Assembly: GCF_009758015.1 (NCBI RefSeq)
Contig: NZ_WSEL01000009.1
Span: forward strand, 1,723,501 to 1,787,500
Length of the DNA: 64,000 nt
Source: Ramlibacter pinisoli
Lineage (GTDB): Bacteria; Pseudomonadota; Gammaproteobacteria; Burkholderiales; Burkholderiaceae_C
Direction: 5' to 3'
Shown here: piece by piece, positions 44,329 through 52,629 of the stretch
Layout of the letters: every line of letters starts with the position of its first letter
How positions within the stretch are numbered: position 1 is the first letter of the stretch
Notes under the pieces: model-generated
Told to the model about the DNA's origin: nothing
What the model saw: the letters and a program-made list of their open reading frames with translations, nothing else
Databases searched by the model: none
Translations under genes and position numbers: made by a program

Positions 44329-45207
44329 TCAACCGGTGACCGGGGCATCGAATCCATAGAGCTGCGACGGGTTGCCCACCAGAAGCCGCTCCAGTGCGGT
44401 GCCGGCGGGCAGCCAGCTGCCGAGGCAGTCCAGCAGCGCAGCGTCATCCGGCAGGACTTTCTCGCCGGCAACCGCCGACGGGTGCGGCCAGTCCGTGCCC
44501 CAGACCGTGCGTTCCGGATACCGCGCCAGCCAGTCCCTGGCCATGGCACCCGTGTCCGCGTAGGACGGCGCGCCCGTTCGGGTGTCGTGGTACGCGCCGG
44601 ACACCTTGATCCAGGTGCGTCCGTTGTCGGCCAGCCGGCGCAGCACGGCGAGGATGCGATCGCGGTCAGGCGACGCGGGGTCGACGCGCCCCAGGTGGTC
44701 GATGACCAGCGTGACCGGCAGACGGGACAGCACGTCTTCCAGCTGCAGGTAGGCCGGGCCGAGCGCATGCACCTGCACATGCCAGCCGAGCGGCGCGATG
44801 CGCTCCGCGAGCACCTGCAGGCTCTCCACCGCCGCTCCCGCGGGCCGCGAGAGGTTGAAGCGGATGCCGCGCACCCCGGCCCGGTCGAGATCTTCGAGGT
44901 CGGCGTGGGTGCAAGCGGAGTCGATGACCGCGACGCCGCGTGCGGAGGTGCCGAGCTGCTGCAGCGCGTCGACCAGGCAACGGTTGTCGGTGCCGTAGCT
45001 CGACGGCTGGACGACGACGCTGCGGGCGAGACCCAGCTTGCGCTGCAACCGCTGGTAGTCGGCCACGGTGGCCGGCGGCGGCCGCAACGAGGCGTGCGCG
45101 TCGTACGGGAAGCGCGCGTCGTAGATGTGGTGGTGCGCATCGACGCTTCCCGGGGGCACGCGAAGGGCAGGAAGCGATGCGCCCGCCGACCAGGGCACCT
45201 GGCTCAT
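44329..45207 (-). CDS. Amidohydrolase-superfamily lactonase (PDC lactonase/galactarolactone isomerase type)
   Basis: 292 residues. COG3618-type metal-dependent hydrolase: 'GSVDAHHHIYDARFPY' with the HxH-type motif, 'LVIDHLGRVDP', and 'VWGTDWPHPS' with the catalytic Asp. Relatives open 2-pyrone-4,6-dicarboxylate or sugar-acid lactones. No signal peptide. Its start overlaps the D-2-hydroxyacid dehydrogenase stop (45204-45207). Given the dehydrogenases and the RraA-like protein upstream, a hydroxy-diacid lactone is a reasonable substrate class (inference). Confidence 0.87.
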   Translation of the reverse strand: MSQVPWSAGASLPALRVPPGSVDAHHHIYDARFPYDAHASLRPPPATVADYQRLQRKLGLARSVVVQPSSYGTDNRCLVDALQQLGTSARGVAVIDSACTHADLEDLDRAGVRGIRFNLSRPAGAAVESLQVLAERIAPLGWHVQVHALGPAYLQLEDVLSRLPVTLVIDHLGRVDPASPDRDRILAVLRRLADNGRTWIKVSGAYHDTRTGAPSYADTGAMARDWLARYPERTVWGTDWPHPSAVAGEKVLPDDAALLDCLGSWLPAGTALERLLVGNPSQLYGFDAPVTG

Positions 45208-46217
45208 GGCTGCCTCCTGCTGTCGAGGAACGGCCGCAGGCGATGGGCTTGCGCCGCATTGACCATGTGCTCGGGCTCCCGGCCCTGGGCCAGCGCGATG
45301 ACCTGGCGGACCGTGTCCATGGTCTGGTGCTCGCGGGCCGGGCCCGTCATGCCGCCGACATGGGGCATGGCGACGACGTCGGGCCGGCGCAGGAACCGGG
45401 CCGCGGGCTTCTGGTCCTTCGCCGTTCCGACGTCCAGCCCCGCTCCGCGCAGCCGGCCGCTGTCCAGCGCCTGCTCGAGCGCGTCGTCGTCCACCAGCTC
45501 GCCGCGCGACAGGTTCAGGAAACAGGCCCCCTCCTTCATGGCGCGGAGGAAGCTGGCGTCGACCATGTTCCGCGTCTGCGGGATCGACGGCGCGAGGCAG
45601 ACGACAAAGTCCGCCCGCGGCAGCAACTCGTCCAGCGTGCAATGCTCGATGCCCGGCTCCGCGATCGACGAGTGCGGATCGGAGACGAGCACCTTGCAGT
45701 CCAGCGCCTTGCACATCGCCGCGAGCTGCCGGCCGATCGTGCCGTAGCCCACGATGCCCACCGTCGAACCGCGCACCTGCAGGCCCTTGGGGAGCACCGG
45801 GTCGTCGGTCCCGGCATACAGGTGGCGCGCGCGCGAGATGCCGCGCGCGAGGTCGAAGATCATTCCCAGGGCGAGTTCGGCGACCGCGGTCCCGAAGCCG
45901 GCCGTGGCATGCGTGACGAGCACGCCGCACGCGGAAGCGGCGGCGACGTCGATCGTGGAGATGTCCACGGCTCCGCGCAGGAATGCGACCAGGCCGGGCG
46001 ACGCGTGGAACGTTTCGGCGTCGCCGGGTGTCGACCGGTGCGCGAGGATGATCCGGCACGCCTGCGCCGCCTCGGCCAGTTCCCGGCCGCGCAGGACCCG
46101 CCCGGTCTCGTTGAAGACGAGGTCGACGTGGTCGCGCAGCAGGGCCAGGCCGCGCTCGCTGTAGTAGCCCGCGAGCTCCTCGCGGGTGTAACTGAGGAAG
46201 ACCTTGATGCGATCCAT
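45204..46217 (-). CDS. D-2-hydroxyacid dehydrogenase, variant lacking the relay Glu
   Basis: 337 residues. NAD-binding 'VGIVGYGTIGRQLA' (GxGxxG, about 156-161), Arg238 in 'NLSRGELVDD' and His286 in 'MPHVGGMT' are present. The usual Glu of the 'xEP' motif reads Lys270 ('GTAKDQKPAARF'), so the His-Glu relay is altered. This variant appears to be a subfamily trait (DQxP in place of EP) rather than decay, since the rest is intact. Overlaps the amidohydrolase gene by four bases. Substrate unknown. Confidence 0.88.
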   Translation of the reverse strand: MDRIKVFLSYTREELAGYYSERGLALLRDHVDLVFNETGRVLRGRELAEAAQACRIILAHRSTPGDAETFHASPGLVAFLRGAVDISTIDVAAASACGVLVTHATAGFGTAVAELALGMIFDLARGISRARHLYAGTDDPVLPKGLQVRGSTVGIVGYGTIGRQLAAMCKALDCKVLVSDPHSSIAEPGIEHCTLDELLPRADFVVCLAPSIPQTRNMVDASFLRAMKEGACFLNLSRGELVDDDALEQALDSGRLRGAGLDVGTAKDQKPAARFLRRPDVVAMPHVGGMTGPAREHQTMDTVRQVIALAQGREPEHMVNAAQAHRLRPFLDSRRQP

Positions 46218-46221
46218 CGCG

Positions 46222-47202
46222 TCAGTCGACGGTGATGTGGTTCTTGGCGATGAGGTCCGCCCAGCGCGTCGTGTCGTTGCGGATGAACTCCGCGATGTCG
46301 CGGCCTTGCACGGGGAACGGCACCATGCCGATGTCGGAGAGCCGCTTCTGCACCTCGGGCGCCGCCAGCGAGTCGCGGACCGCGGCGCTGAGCCTAGACG
46401 CGATCTCGGGCTTCACGCCGGCAGGCGCGAACAGGACCGCCCAGGTGTCCGGATTGAATCCCTTCAGCACAGGGCCGAGGGCGGGCACGTTCTTCATCAG
46501 GTCGACACTCTGGTTGCCGGTCACGCCCAGCGCCACGAGCTTGCCGGCACTCACGTGCGGCAGCGAGGTCGGCACGGTGTCGAACATCACGTCCACCTGG
46601 CCGCCCAGGATGCCCGTGGTCGCGAGTGACGGGCTCTTGTATGGGACGTGCAGCATGTCCACGCCGGCGATGGACTTGAACAGTTCGGCCGCGAGATGGC
46701 TCGTCGTGCCGTTCCCGCCGGAGGCGTAGGTGAGCTTGCCGGGACTGGCCTTGGCGCGGGCGATCAGTTCGCTGACGTTCTTCACCCCGAGGGAGGGTGG
46801 CACCACCATGACCAGCGGCCCCTTGGCGACGCCCGAAATCGGCAGGAAATCCTTCGCCGGGTCGTAGGGCAGCTTCTTGCCCAGGCCGACGTCGATCGCA
46901 TGCGTGCTGATGGTGCCCAGCAGGATCGTGTAGCCGTCGTTGCCGGCCTGGGCTGCCGCCTGCGTGCCGATCATGCCCGCCGCACCGGCGCGGTTGTCGA
47001 CGAACACCGGCTGGCCCAGCTTGCGCGACAGCGAATCGGCCAGCAACCGTGCGGCGATGTCGGTGAAGCCGCCCGGGGCGAAGGCGACGATGAGCTTGAT
47101 GGGGCGCGACGGCCAATCGGCCTGGGCCAGCACCGGACGATGGATGGCGGCGACCGGCGCGAGCAGCGCGGAAGCCAGGAGGGATCGACGCGATGGGTTC
47201 AA
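46222..47202 (-). CDS. Bug/TctC periplasmic solute-binding receptor, TTG start
   Basis: 326 residues from TTG at 47202, preceded by GGAGAC. No ATG exists before the signal peptide (NPSRRSLLASALLAPVAAI, twin-arginine-like, cut after VLAQ). Lobe 1: DWPSRPIKLIVAFAPGGFTD, with AFAPGGFTD in place of PFxAGGxxD. Lobe 2: 'DMLHVPYKSPSLATTGILGGQ'. Four bases separate its stop from the dehydrogenase start. The RraA-like gene is 34 bases upstream. One receptor is thus embedded between enzyme genes of the same operon. Confidence 0.92.
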   Translation of the reverse strand: MNPSRRSLLASALLAPVAAIHRPVLAQADWPSRPIKLIVAFAPGGFTDIAARLLADSLSRKLGQPVFVDNRAGAAGMIGTQAAAQAGNDGYTILLGTISTHAIDVGLGKKLPYDPAKDFLPISGVAKGPLVMVVPPSLGVKNVSELIARAKASPGKLTYASGGNGTTSHLAAELFKSIAGVDMLHVPYKSPSLATTGILGGQVDVMFDTVPTSLPHVSAGKLVALGVTGNQSVDLMKNVPALGPVLKGFNPDTWAVLFAPAGVKPEIASRLSAAVRDSLAAPEVQKRLSDIGMVPFPVQGRDIAEFIRNDTTRWADLIAKNHITVD

Positions 47203-47236
47203 GACTGTCTCCGTGTTCTGTGGGTCGGTCGATGGA

Positions 47237-47938
47237 TCAGACGGGCAGGCCCTTCGCGCGCAGGATCGCATCGAAGCGCTCCGGATCGGCCGTGCCGCTG
47301 CGGTTCTTCTCCCGCGTCTGCGCCTCGCGCTCGAGGTGCTGGCGCGCCTTCTGCAGCACGTCCTCCACACGCGCAGCCGGGATCGCGATGACGCCGTCGG
47401 CATCGCCGACGACCAGGTCGCCGGGCAGCACGGGCAGGCTTGCCACCGCCACCGGCACGTTGATCTCTCCCGGCCCTTCCTTGCTGGGGCCGCGGTGCGT
47501 GTGCCCGCGCGCGAAGATGGGCATGCCCTCTTCCGCCCATTCGCACAGGTCGCGCACGGCACCGTCGAGCACCAGTCCGGCCAGTCCGCGCGCCACGCAG
47601 GTGGTACGCATCAGGCCGCCGACCAGCGCCTGCGTCAGGTCGCCGCCGCCGTCGATGACCAGCACATCGCCGGCCTGGGCCATCAGCAGCGCCTTGTGGA
47701 TCATCAGGTTGTCACCGGGCCGCACGCGCACGGTGAAGGCCGTGCCGCACAGCACCGTGTCGAGTCGCGCATGGTACTGACGCAGCCCCATCGTGCCGGT
47801 GGAGCGGCCCATGACGTCGCCGATCGCGGAGACCGGGATCGCGCGGAAGGCGTCGACGAGGTGCCGGGCGACCGGTTGCGGCCGCGGATGGATGGCGTAG
47901 CCCGGGGGCCACGAGGCGTTGCTGTCGCTGGATCCCAT
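47237..47938 (-). CDS. RraA-family aldolase-like protein
   Basis: 233 residues, the length of 4-hydroxy-4-methyl-2-oxoglutarate/4-carboxy-4-hydroxy-2-oxoadipate aldolases. 'GGLMRTTCVARGLAGLVLDG' followed by AVRD supplies the Gly-X20-Arg-Asp active-site motif, and 'GDVLVIDGGGDLTQALVGG' the RraA core. The C-terminus has a long basic helix (QKARQHLEREAQTREKNRSG). Likely cleaves or decarboxylates an oxo-diacid. It lies between the two dehydrogenase genes and the Bug gene of this operon. Confidence 0.88.
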   Translation of the reverse strand: MGSSDSNASWPPGYAIHPRPQPVARHLVDAFRAIPVSAIGDVMGRSTGTMGLRQYHARLDTVLCGTAFTVRVRPGDNLMIHKALLMAQAGDVLVIDGGGDLTQALVGGLMRTTCVARGLAGLVLDGAVRDLCEWAEEGMPIFARGHTHRGPSKEGPGEINVPVAVASLPVLPGDLVVGDADGVIAIPAARVEDVLQKARQHLEREAQTREKNRSGTADPERFDAILRAKGLPV

Positions 47939-47943
47939 GGTGT

Positions 47944-48930
47944 TCAGAGCGCTTTCTCGGTGAGGGTTTCGGGGTTGACGCAAAGCTGGGCACTGACGGG
48001 CTTGCCGTCGAGCCATTGGAGGACGTTGTGGGCGGCACCCGATGCCATGGCGGCCAGTGCGGCCGGCGTCGATCCGCCCACATGGGGTGTGAGCACGACG
48101 TTGGGCAGGCGGGCCAGCGCGTGCCCGGCGGGCAGGGGCTCGACAGCCATGGTGTCGAGGCCGGCGGCGTGCAGGGCGCCCCGCTCGAGCGCTGCGACCA
48201 GCGCAGGCTCGTCCACCACTTCGCCGCGCGCGGTGTTCACGAGGATCGCGCCTGGCGGGAGCAGCGCGAGTTCCCGCGCCCCGACCATCCCGCGCGTGCG
48301 CTCCGTGAGCGGCACGTGCAGGCTCAGCACGTCGGCCTGCGGCAGCAGCGCGTCGAGGCTGGGCTGCAGCGAGACGCCGGGCACGGGGCTCGGCTTGTTC
48401 TGCAAGGCGGGATCGAACGCAAGCACCTGCATGTCCATCGCCAGGGCGATGCGCGACAGGCGCTGCGCGACCTGGCCGAAGCCGACGAGCCCCAGCGTCC
48501 GGCCGCGCAGCTCGATGCCGTCCTGCTTGCGTGTCCAGCGGCCGGCCTGCAGTTCGCCGTGCATGTAGCCCACGTGCCGCGCGGCGGCGAGCATCAGGCC
48601 GAGCGCCAGTTCCGCGACCGAAGCCGCGTTGGCGCCCGGGGTCATGAACACCGGAATGCCGCGTGCCGTGGCGGCCGCCACGTCGATGTTGCTCACGCCC
48701 ACGCCGTGCTTCGAGATCACCTTCAGCGTCGGACAGGCGTCGATGGCCTTGCCGGACAACTGGACGGTCCGCGAGATGACGGCATCGATGGGCTCGCTCG
48801 CCATCAGGGCTTCGATTTCGCCGGCATCGTCGGGGCGGGTGGTGTAGACCACGCGCGCCCCGGCCTGGCGCAGCACGTCGACGCCGGCGGCCGCGAGGCG
48901 GGGAGCAGTCACGAGAACAGTGGGTCGCAT
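47944..48930 (-). CDS. D-2-hydroxyacid dehydrogenase (canonical)
   Basis: 328 residues. GxGxxA/G nucleotide motif 'LGLVGFGQVAQRLS', and the full catalytic triad Arg235 ('NTARGEVVD'), Glu264 ('MAVEPLP') and His283 ('TPHVGG'). Reduces a 2-keto acid or oxidizes the D-hydroxy acid with NAD(P). Start at MRPTVLVTAP. First gene of the operon, divergent from the LysR gene. The operon's second dehydrogenase has an altered triad, so the two probably take different substrates. Confidence 0.9.
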   Translation of the reverse strand: MRPTVLVTAPRLAAAGVDVLRQAGARVVYTTRPDDAGEIEALMASEPIDAVISRTVQLSGKAIDACPTLKVISKHGVGVSNIDVAAATARGIPVFMTPGANAASVAELALGLMLAAARHVGYMHGELQAGRWTRKQDGIELRGRTLGLVGFGQVAQRLSRIALAMDMQVLAFDPALQNKPSPVPGVSLQPSLDALLPQADVLSLHVPLTERTRGMVGARELALLPPGAILVNTARGEVVDEPALVAALERGALHAAGLDTMAVEPLPAGHALARLPNVVLTPHVGGSTPAALAAMASGAAHNVLQWLDGKPVSAQLCVNPETLTEKAL

Positions 48931-48989
48931 GGGTTCGGCCGCATTGGAGGAAGCCGGATTGTTGCGGCGCCATTGCCAACGGTCCATTC

Positions 48990-49017
48990 GATAATGGTCA
49001 TCGATTGATCACTTTCG
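48990..49017. promoter_or_regulatory. Dyads in the dehydrogenase/LysR divergent promoter
   Basis: TCGAT (48990-48994) and ATCGA (49002-49006) are a perfect inverted repeat with 7-base spacer. TGGTCA and TGATCA flank the central TCGAT as a second, imperfect dyad (48998-49012). Together they mark the AT-richer centre of the 99-base gap and are the best LysR site candidates. Confidence 0.4.
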
Positions 49018-49029
49018 GAAATCGATGCC

Positions 49030-49968
49030 ATGCCACAGACGGATCTGCACCTGCGGGACCTGCGCTTCTTCGAAGCGATCGCGGAGTCGGGGCACATGGG
49101 CCAGGCGGCCGAGAAGATCGGCCGCAGCCAGCCGGCGCTGAGCAAGTGCGTGCGCCGGCTCGAGGAGGCGGTGGGCAGCCCCCTGTTCGAACGCGACGGC
49201 CGGGGCATCCGCCTCACCGCCGTGGGCGAGGTGCTGCGCCAGCGGGCGCAGGTGCTGCGCGGCGCGGCCGACTACGCGCTGCGCGAAGTCAGCGACTTCG
49301 CGCACGGGCGGGCCGGCCATGTGCGGATCGGCAGCGGCCCGATCGCGGCCGACTTCCTGCTGCCCGAACTGTGCCGGCTGGTCCTGCGCGATGGCGCAAG
49401 GACCACGGTGAGCATCGTGATCGGCCCGAGCTGGGAACTGCACGAGGACCTGCGCAACGGCAAGATCGACATGCTGATCGGCCTGACGACCGAGGGCGAG
49501 ACCGAGTTCCGGTCGGTGCCGATCGTCGAGGACGTGGTCGTGGTGGCCGCGCGCCGCAACCACCCCATCTTCCGGCAGCGGCGCATCACGATGGAGTCGC
49601 TGCTGCAGTATGCGTGGGCACTGCCCAGCCCGAACATCCCCAGCCGCCAGTGGCTGGACCTGACCTTCGCGTCGAACGGCTATGCCAGGCCCAACGTGCA
49701 GATCGAAGCGGGGTCGATCCCGCTGTTGCCGCGCATGATTGCGCGCACCGATCTCCTGAGCTTCGTCTCGCGGCACACGCTGGCGCTGCACCGTGGCCGC
49801 GAACTCAAGGAAGTGGCATTCGCCCCGACGACACTGCGCCGCAAGCTCGGCGTCACCAGCCGCCGCGGCGGCGTGCTGTCGCCGGCCGCGCAGCACGTGA
49901 TGACCCTGCTGGAGTCCGACGGGGCCGCGCTGTTCCGGCAGGCGCTGCGGGGTGCCGGTTCGGCCTGA
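49030..49968 (+). CDS. LysR-type regulator
   Basis: 312 residues. N-terminal helix-turn-helix 'HMGQAAEKIGRSQPALSKCVRRLEE' at about 20-45, effector domain from 'GHVRIGSGPIAADFLLPELC'. Resembles the GbpR/CatR-like branch rather than the GcvA types elsewhere in the window. Divergent from the D-2-hydroxyacid dehydrogenase operon, which it likely controls. The gene ends 52 bases before the convergent IclR stop. Confidence 0.9.
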   Translation: MPQTDLHLRDLRFFEAIAESGHMGQAAEKIGRSQPALSKCVRRLEEAVGSPLFERDGRGIRLTAVGEVLRQRAQVLRGAADYALREVSDFAHGRAGHVRIGSGPIAADFLLPELCRLVLRDGARTTVSIVIGPSWELHEDLRNGKIDMLIGLTTEGETEFRSVPIVEDVVVVAARRNHPIFRQRRITMESLLQYAWALPSPNIPSRQWLDLTFASNGYARPNVQIEAGSIPLLPRMIARTDLLSFVSRHTLALHRGRELKEVAFAPTTLRRKLGVTSRRGGVLSPAAQHVMTLLESDGAALFRQALRGAGSA

Positions 49969-50020
49969 GCGGGGCCCCGGAAAGGCCTCAGCCGAGGTGC
50001 GGCGCTGCTGATCCCGCTGC

Positions 50021-50911
50021 TCAAGAGGGGTGCCAGGTGGCACGCAATGCCGAGGCAGGCATGGCGCCAAGGACCTCGCCCAGTTGCCGCGCCGCGTGCA
50101 GGATGGCGGGCGCGTGGCGCCGCAGGACGGCGACTGTCAGCCGCTCGACCGGCCCTGATGCGCTCACGGAGCCGAGCACGGTGCCGTGCGCCCCACGAAC
50201 CGCCGCCGACACGCTGGCGAAGTCGCTGCGTCGCTCGCCCCGGGTGATGGCGAATCCCCGCCGGCGGATGCGCTCGTTCAGGTCACCCGGCTCGCCCAGG
50301 GCCGCCAGGATCACCCGTCCGGCAGAACCGCGGTCCAGCGGAAAGACCTCCCCCGTGCGCATGTGGCGCGAGGCGCCGGCAGGCCCTTCGCAGCGCATGA
50401 GGCAACTGCGCAGGTTGCCCTCGAAGACGAAGAACGAGGCGCTCTCGCCCGTTTGCGCGCTGAGCTCCCGCAGGATGGGCTCGATGGCCGAATCCAGGTC
50501 GAATTGCGCCTGGTAGCGCGAGCCGATCCAGCCTGCGGCCGGCCCGAGCCGCCAGGTGCCGTCGTCTCCGCTCACGAGGAAGCGGGCCGCCGCGAGGGTG
50601 CGGGCCAGCCGCAAGGCCGTGGGCTTGAGCAAGCCGGTGCGGCGCGCCAGTTCGGCAAGCGGCAAGTAGACCTCGTCCCCATCGAACGCCGTGAGGATGG
50701 ACAGCGCACGCAGCACCGCGTTGACCGTTTCGTGATCCCGGCCGGACGACGCCGACGGTGATGCGCCCACGAGCAGGCGCTTGAGATCGGAAGCAGCCGC
50801 CTCCGTGCTGGCAGGCGCCCCTCGCGCGCCGCTCCTCTTTCCCTCCCGGTCGTGCCGGGGAGTTTCGCCAAGCGTAACGCGTTGCACTTCCTTGGCTCTC
50901 CTGTCGATCAT
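50021..50911 (-). CDS. IclR-family regulator
   Basis: 296 residues from ATG at 50911, preceded by GAGGAA. IclR helix-turn-helix 'PLAELARRTGLLKPTALRLARTL' and effector domain with 'DRGSAGRVILAALGEPGD' are clear. The first 60 residues are charged and low-complexity, longer than normal for the family; a GTG at 50770 would give the usual N-terminus and a 172-base promoter gap. It faces the FMN dehydrogenase gene and its leader and probably controls them. Confidence 0.87.
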   Translation of the reverse strand: MIDRRAKEVQRVTLGETPRHDREGKRSGARGAPASTEAAASDLKRLLVGASPSASSGRDHETVNAVLRALSILTAFDGDEVYLPLAELARRTGLLKPTALRLARTLAAARFLVSGDDGTWRLGPAAGWIGSRYQAQFDLDSAIEPILRELSAQTGESASFFVFEGNLRSCLMRCEGPAGASRHMRTGEVFPLDRGSAGRVILAALGEPGDLNERIRRRGFAITRGERRSDFASVSAAVRGAHGTVLGSVSASGPVERLTVAVLRRHAPAILHAARQLGEVLGAMPASALRATWHPS

Positions 50912-50942
50912 CCGTTCCTCGAACAACGCAGGAGACTACTTC

Positions 50943-51032
50943 ATGGCCCGCGTGGTGCCCGGTCGGCGCGCAGACCTTGCCTCCACCGCAGCTCTCGCCG
51001 CCCAGGCCCGGGGCTGCGCGCTGCTGCCATGA
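50943..51032 (+). CDS. 29-codon leader ORF coupled to FMN dehydrogenase
   Basis: ATG at 50943 with a strong AGGAGA ribosome site (50930-50935) starts a 29-residue frame (MARVVPGRRADLASTAALAA...) ending TGA at 51030-51032, which overlaps the dehydrogenase ATG at 51029 as ATGA. The dehydrogenase itself has no good ribosome site. So ribosomes probably enter at the leader and reinitiate. The peptide has no recognizable domain. It could be a pure translation device or a small regulatory peptide. Confidence 0.55.
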   Translation: MARVVPGRRADLASTAALAAQARGCALLP

Positions 51033-52264
51033 AGACGGACGCCATGGCTTCTTCGCAACTTGACTCGCACCCTGCCCTCGGCGGCGGATCGCGCACCGTC
51101 GCGGCCGGCACGCCCCGGCGCCTGCGCGGGGTGCTCTGCCTCGACGATTTCGAGCCGGCGGCGCGCCGCATCCTCCCGACACCGATCTTCGGATATGTCT
51201 CGGGCGGCTGCGAACTGGACGCCTCGCTGCAGGGCAACCGCAGCGCTTTCGCCGGCTACGGCTTCGTCACGCGCGTGCTGCAGGGGGTTGCTCAGCGCTC
51301 CCAGGCGACCACGCTGCTCGGCCACACCTGGTCGGCGCCCTTCGGCATCGCCCCCATGGGCATGTGCGCCCTGGGCGCCTACCGCGGCGACATCGCGCTG
51401 GCCCGGGCCGCGGGCGATGCCAACATTCCGATGCTGTGCAGCGGCACCGGGCTCATCGCGCTGGAAGACGTGCATGCCGCCAACCCCAACGCCTGGTTCC
51501 AGGCCTACGTGCCGGGCGAGATGGACCGGATCGAAGCGTTGGTCGAACGCGTTGCGCGCGCCGGCTACACCACGCTCGTGGTGACCGCCGACACGCCGGT
51601 GTCGGGCAACCGCGAGAACCACGTGCGCGTGGGTTTCTCCAGTCCGCTGCGTCCGAGCATCTCGCTGGCCTGGCAGGGCGTCACGCATCCGCGCTGGCTG
51701 TTCGGCACGGCGTTGCGCACCCTGGTGCACCACGGCATGCCGCATTTCGAGAATTCGCAGGCGACGCGGGGCGCGCCGGTCCTGGCACGCGACGTGGTGC
51801 GCAACTTCGGCGCGCGCGACAACCTGGGATGGGAACACCTGCGCCTGATCCGGCGGCTCTGGCGCGGCAACCTGGTGCTCAAGGGGATCCTGAGCGCCCA
51901 GGATGCGCGCGACGCCCGCGACTGCGGCGCCGATGGCCTGATCGTGTCGAACCACGGCGGCCGCCAGCTCGACGGCGCGGTGTCCCCGCTGCACGTGCTG
52001 CCCGATGTCGTGGCCGCCGTGCCGGATGTGCCGGTGATGATGGACAGCGGCGTGCGCCGCGGTAACGACGTGCTGAAGGCGCTCGCGCTCGGGGCCAGGT
52101 TCGTGTTCGTCGGCCGCCCCTTCCTCTATGCGGCCGCCATCGGGGGGCAGGCGGGGGTGCGGCACGGGATCGACCTGCTGCAGCAGGAGATCCACCGCAA
52201 CATGGCCTTGCTGGGGATCACGCGTCTGGAGCAGGTGCGCGACGGGCGGGTGGTGCGGGTCTAG
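51029..52264 (+). CDS. FMN-dependent alpha-hydroxyacid dehydrogenase/oxidase
   Basis: 411 residues. LldD/lactate-monooxygenase/glycolate-oxidase fold: 'TPIFGYVSGGCELDASLQGN', 'PFGIAPMGMCALGAYRGDIA', Lys285, and the catalytic His309-Arg312 in 'VSNHGGRQLDG'. Oxidizes an L-2-hydroxy acid to the keto acid, passing electrons to quinone or oxygen. The start codon overlaps the stop of the leader ORF; MASSQLDSH at 51044 is an alternative. Divergent from the IclR gene. Specificity (lactate, mandelate, other) is not determined by the visible residues. Confidence 0.92.
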   Translation: MKTDAMASSQLDSHPALGGGSRTVAAGTPRRLRGVLCLDDFEPAARRILPTPIFGYVSGGCELDASLQGNRSAFAGYGFVTRVLQGVAQRSQATTLLGHTWSAPFGIAPMGMCALGAYRGDIALARAAGDANIPMLCSGTGLIALEDVHAANPNAWFQAYVPGEMDRIEALVERVARAGYTTLVVTADTPVSGNRENHVRVGFSSPLRPSISLAWQGVTHPRWLFGTALRTLVHHGMPHFENSQATRGAPVLARDVVRNFGARDNLGWEHLRLIRRLWRGNLVLKGILSAQDARDARDCGADGLIVSNHGGRQLDGAVSPLHVLPDVVAAVPDVPVMMDSGVRRGNDVLKALALGARFVFVGRPFLYAAAIGGQAGVRHGIDLLQQEIHRNMALLGITRLEQVRDGRVVRV

Positions 52265-52309
52265 GCATCGCAGCCGGTTCGCCACAACGGCGGGGCAGCG
52301 TGGCCGGCC

Positions 52310-52624
52310 TCAGCGGCACCAGAGCAGCCAGTTCTCCACGTCGCGGACGATCCTCCCCAGGCGTTTCGGCGGGGAGCGGTCGACCAGCGCGTCGCATGCC
52401 AGCCGCACGGCGTCGGGCAGCTCGGCGCCGGTCGCACGGAGCATGTAGTAGTGCCGGATGGCGAGGTTGGAGTGGGCCAGCTCGAGGTCCTTGACCAACA
52501 GCGACACCAGGCCGCTCTCCCGCGGCCTGCAGACACCCGCGGGCCTCTGCATCGGCGCCTCGGACCACCACGCGGGCGGCACGGCCCATCTTGTCGCCGG
52601 CCGATAGGTCGTTGCGGTGGGCAC
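52310..52624 (-). CDS. Small hypothetical protein
   Basis: 104 residues from GTG at 52624, five bases after the CoA transferase stop on the same strand. The second half is helical and protein-like (LVSLLVKDLELAHSNLAIRH, 'ELPDAVRLACDALVDRSPPKRLGRIVRDVENWLLW'), while the first 35 residues are poorer. I recognise no domain. It may start further downstream. Position suggests it is the last gene of the CoA transferase transcript. Confidence 0.4.
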   Translation of the reverse strand: MPTATTYRPATRWAVPPAWWSEAPMQRPAGVCRPRESGLVSLLVKDLELAHSNLAIRHYYMLRATGAELPDAVRLACDALVDRSPPKRLGRIVRDVENWLLWCR

Positions 52625-52629
52625 GGGCG

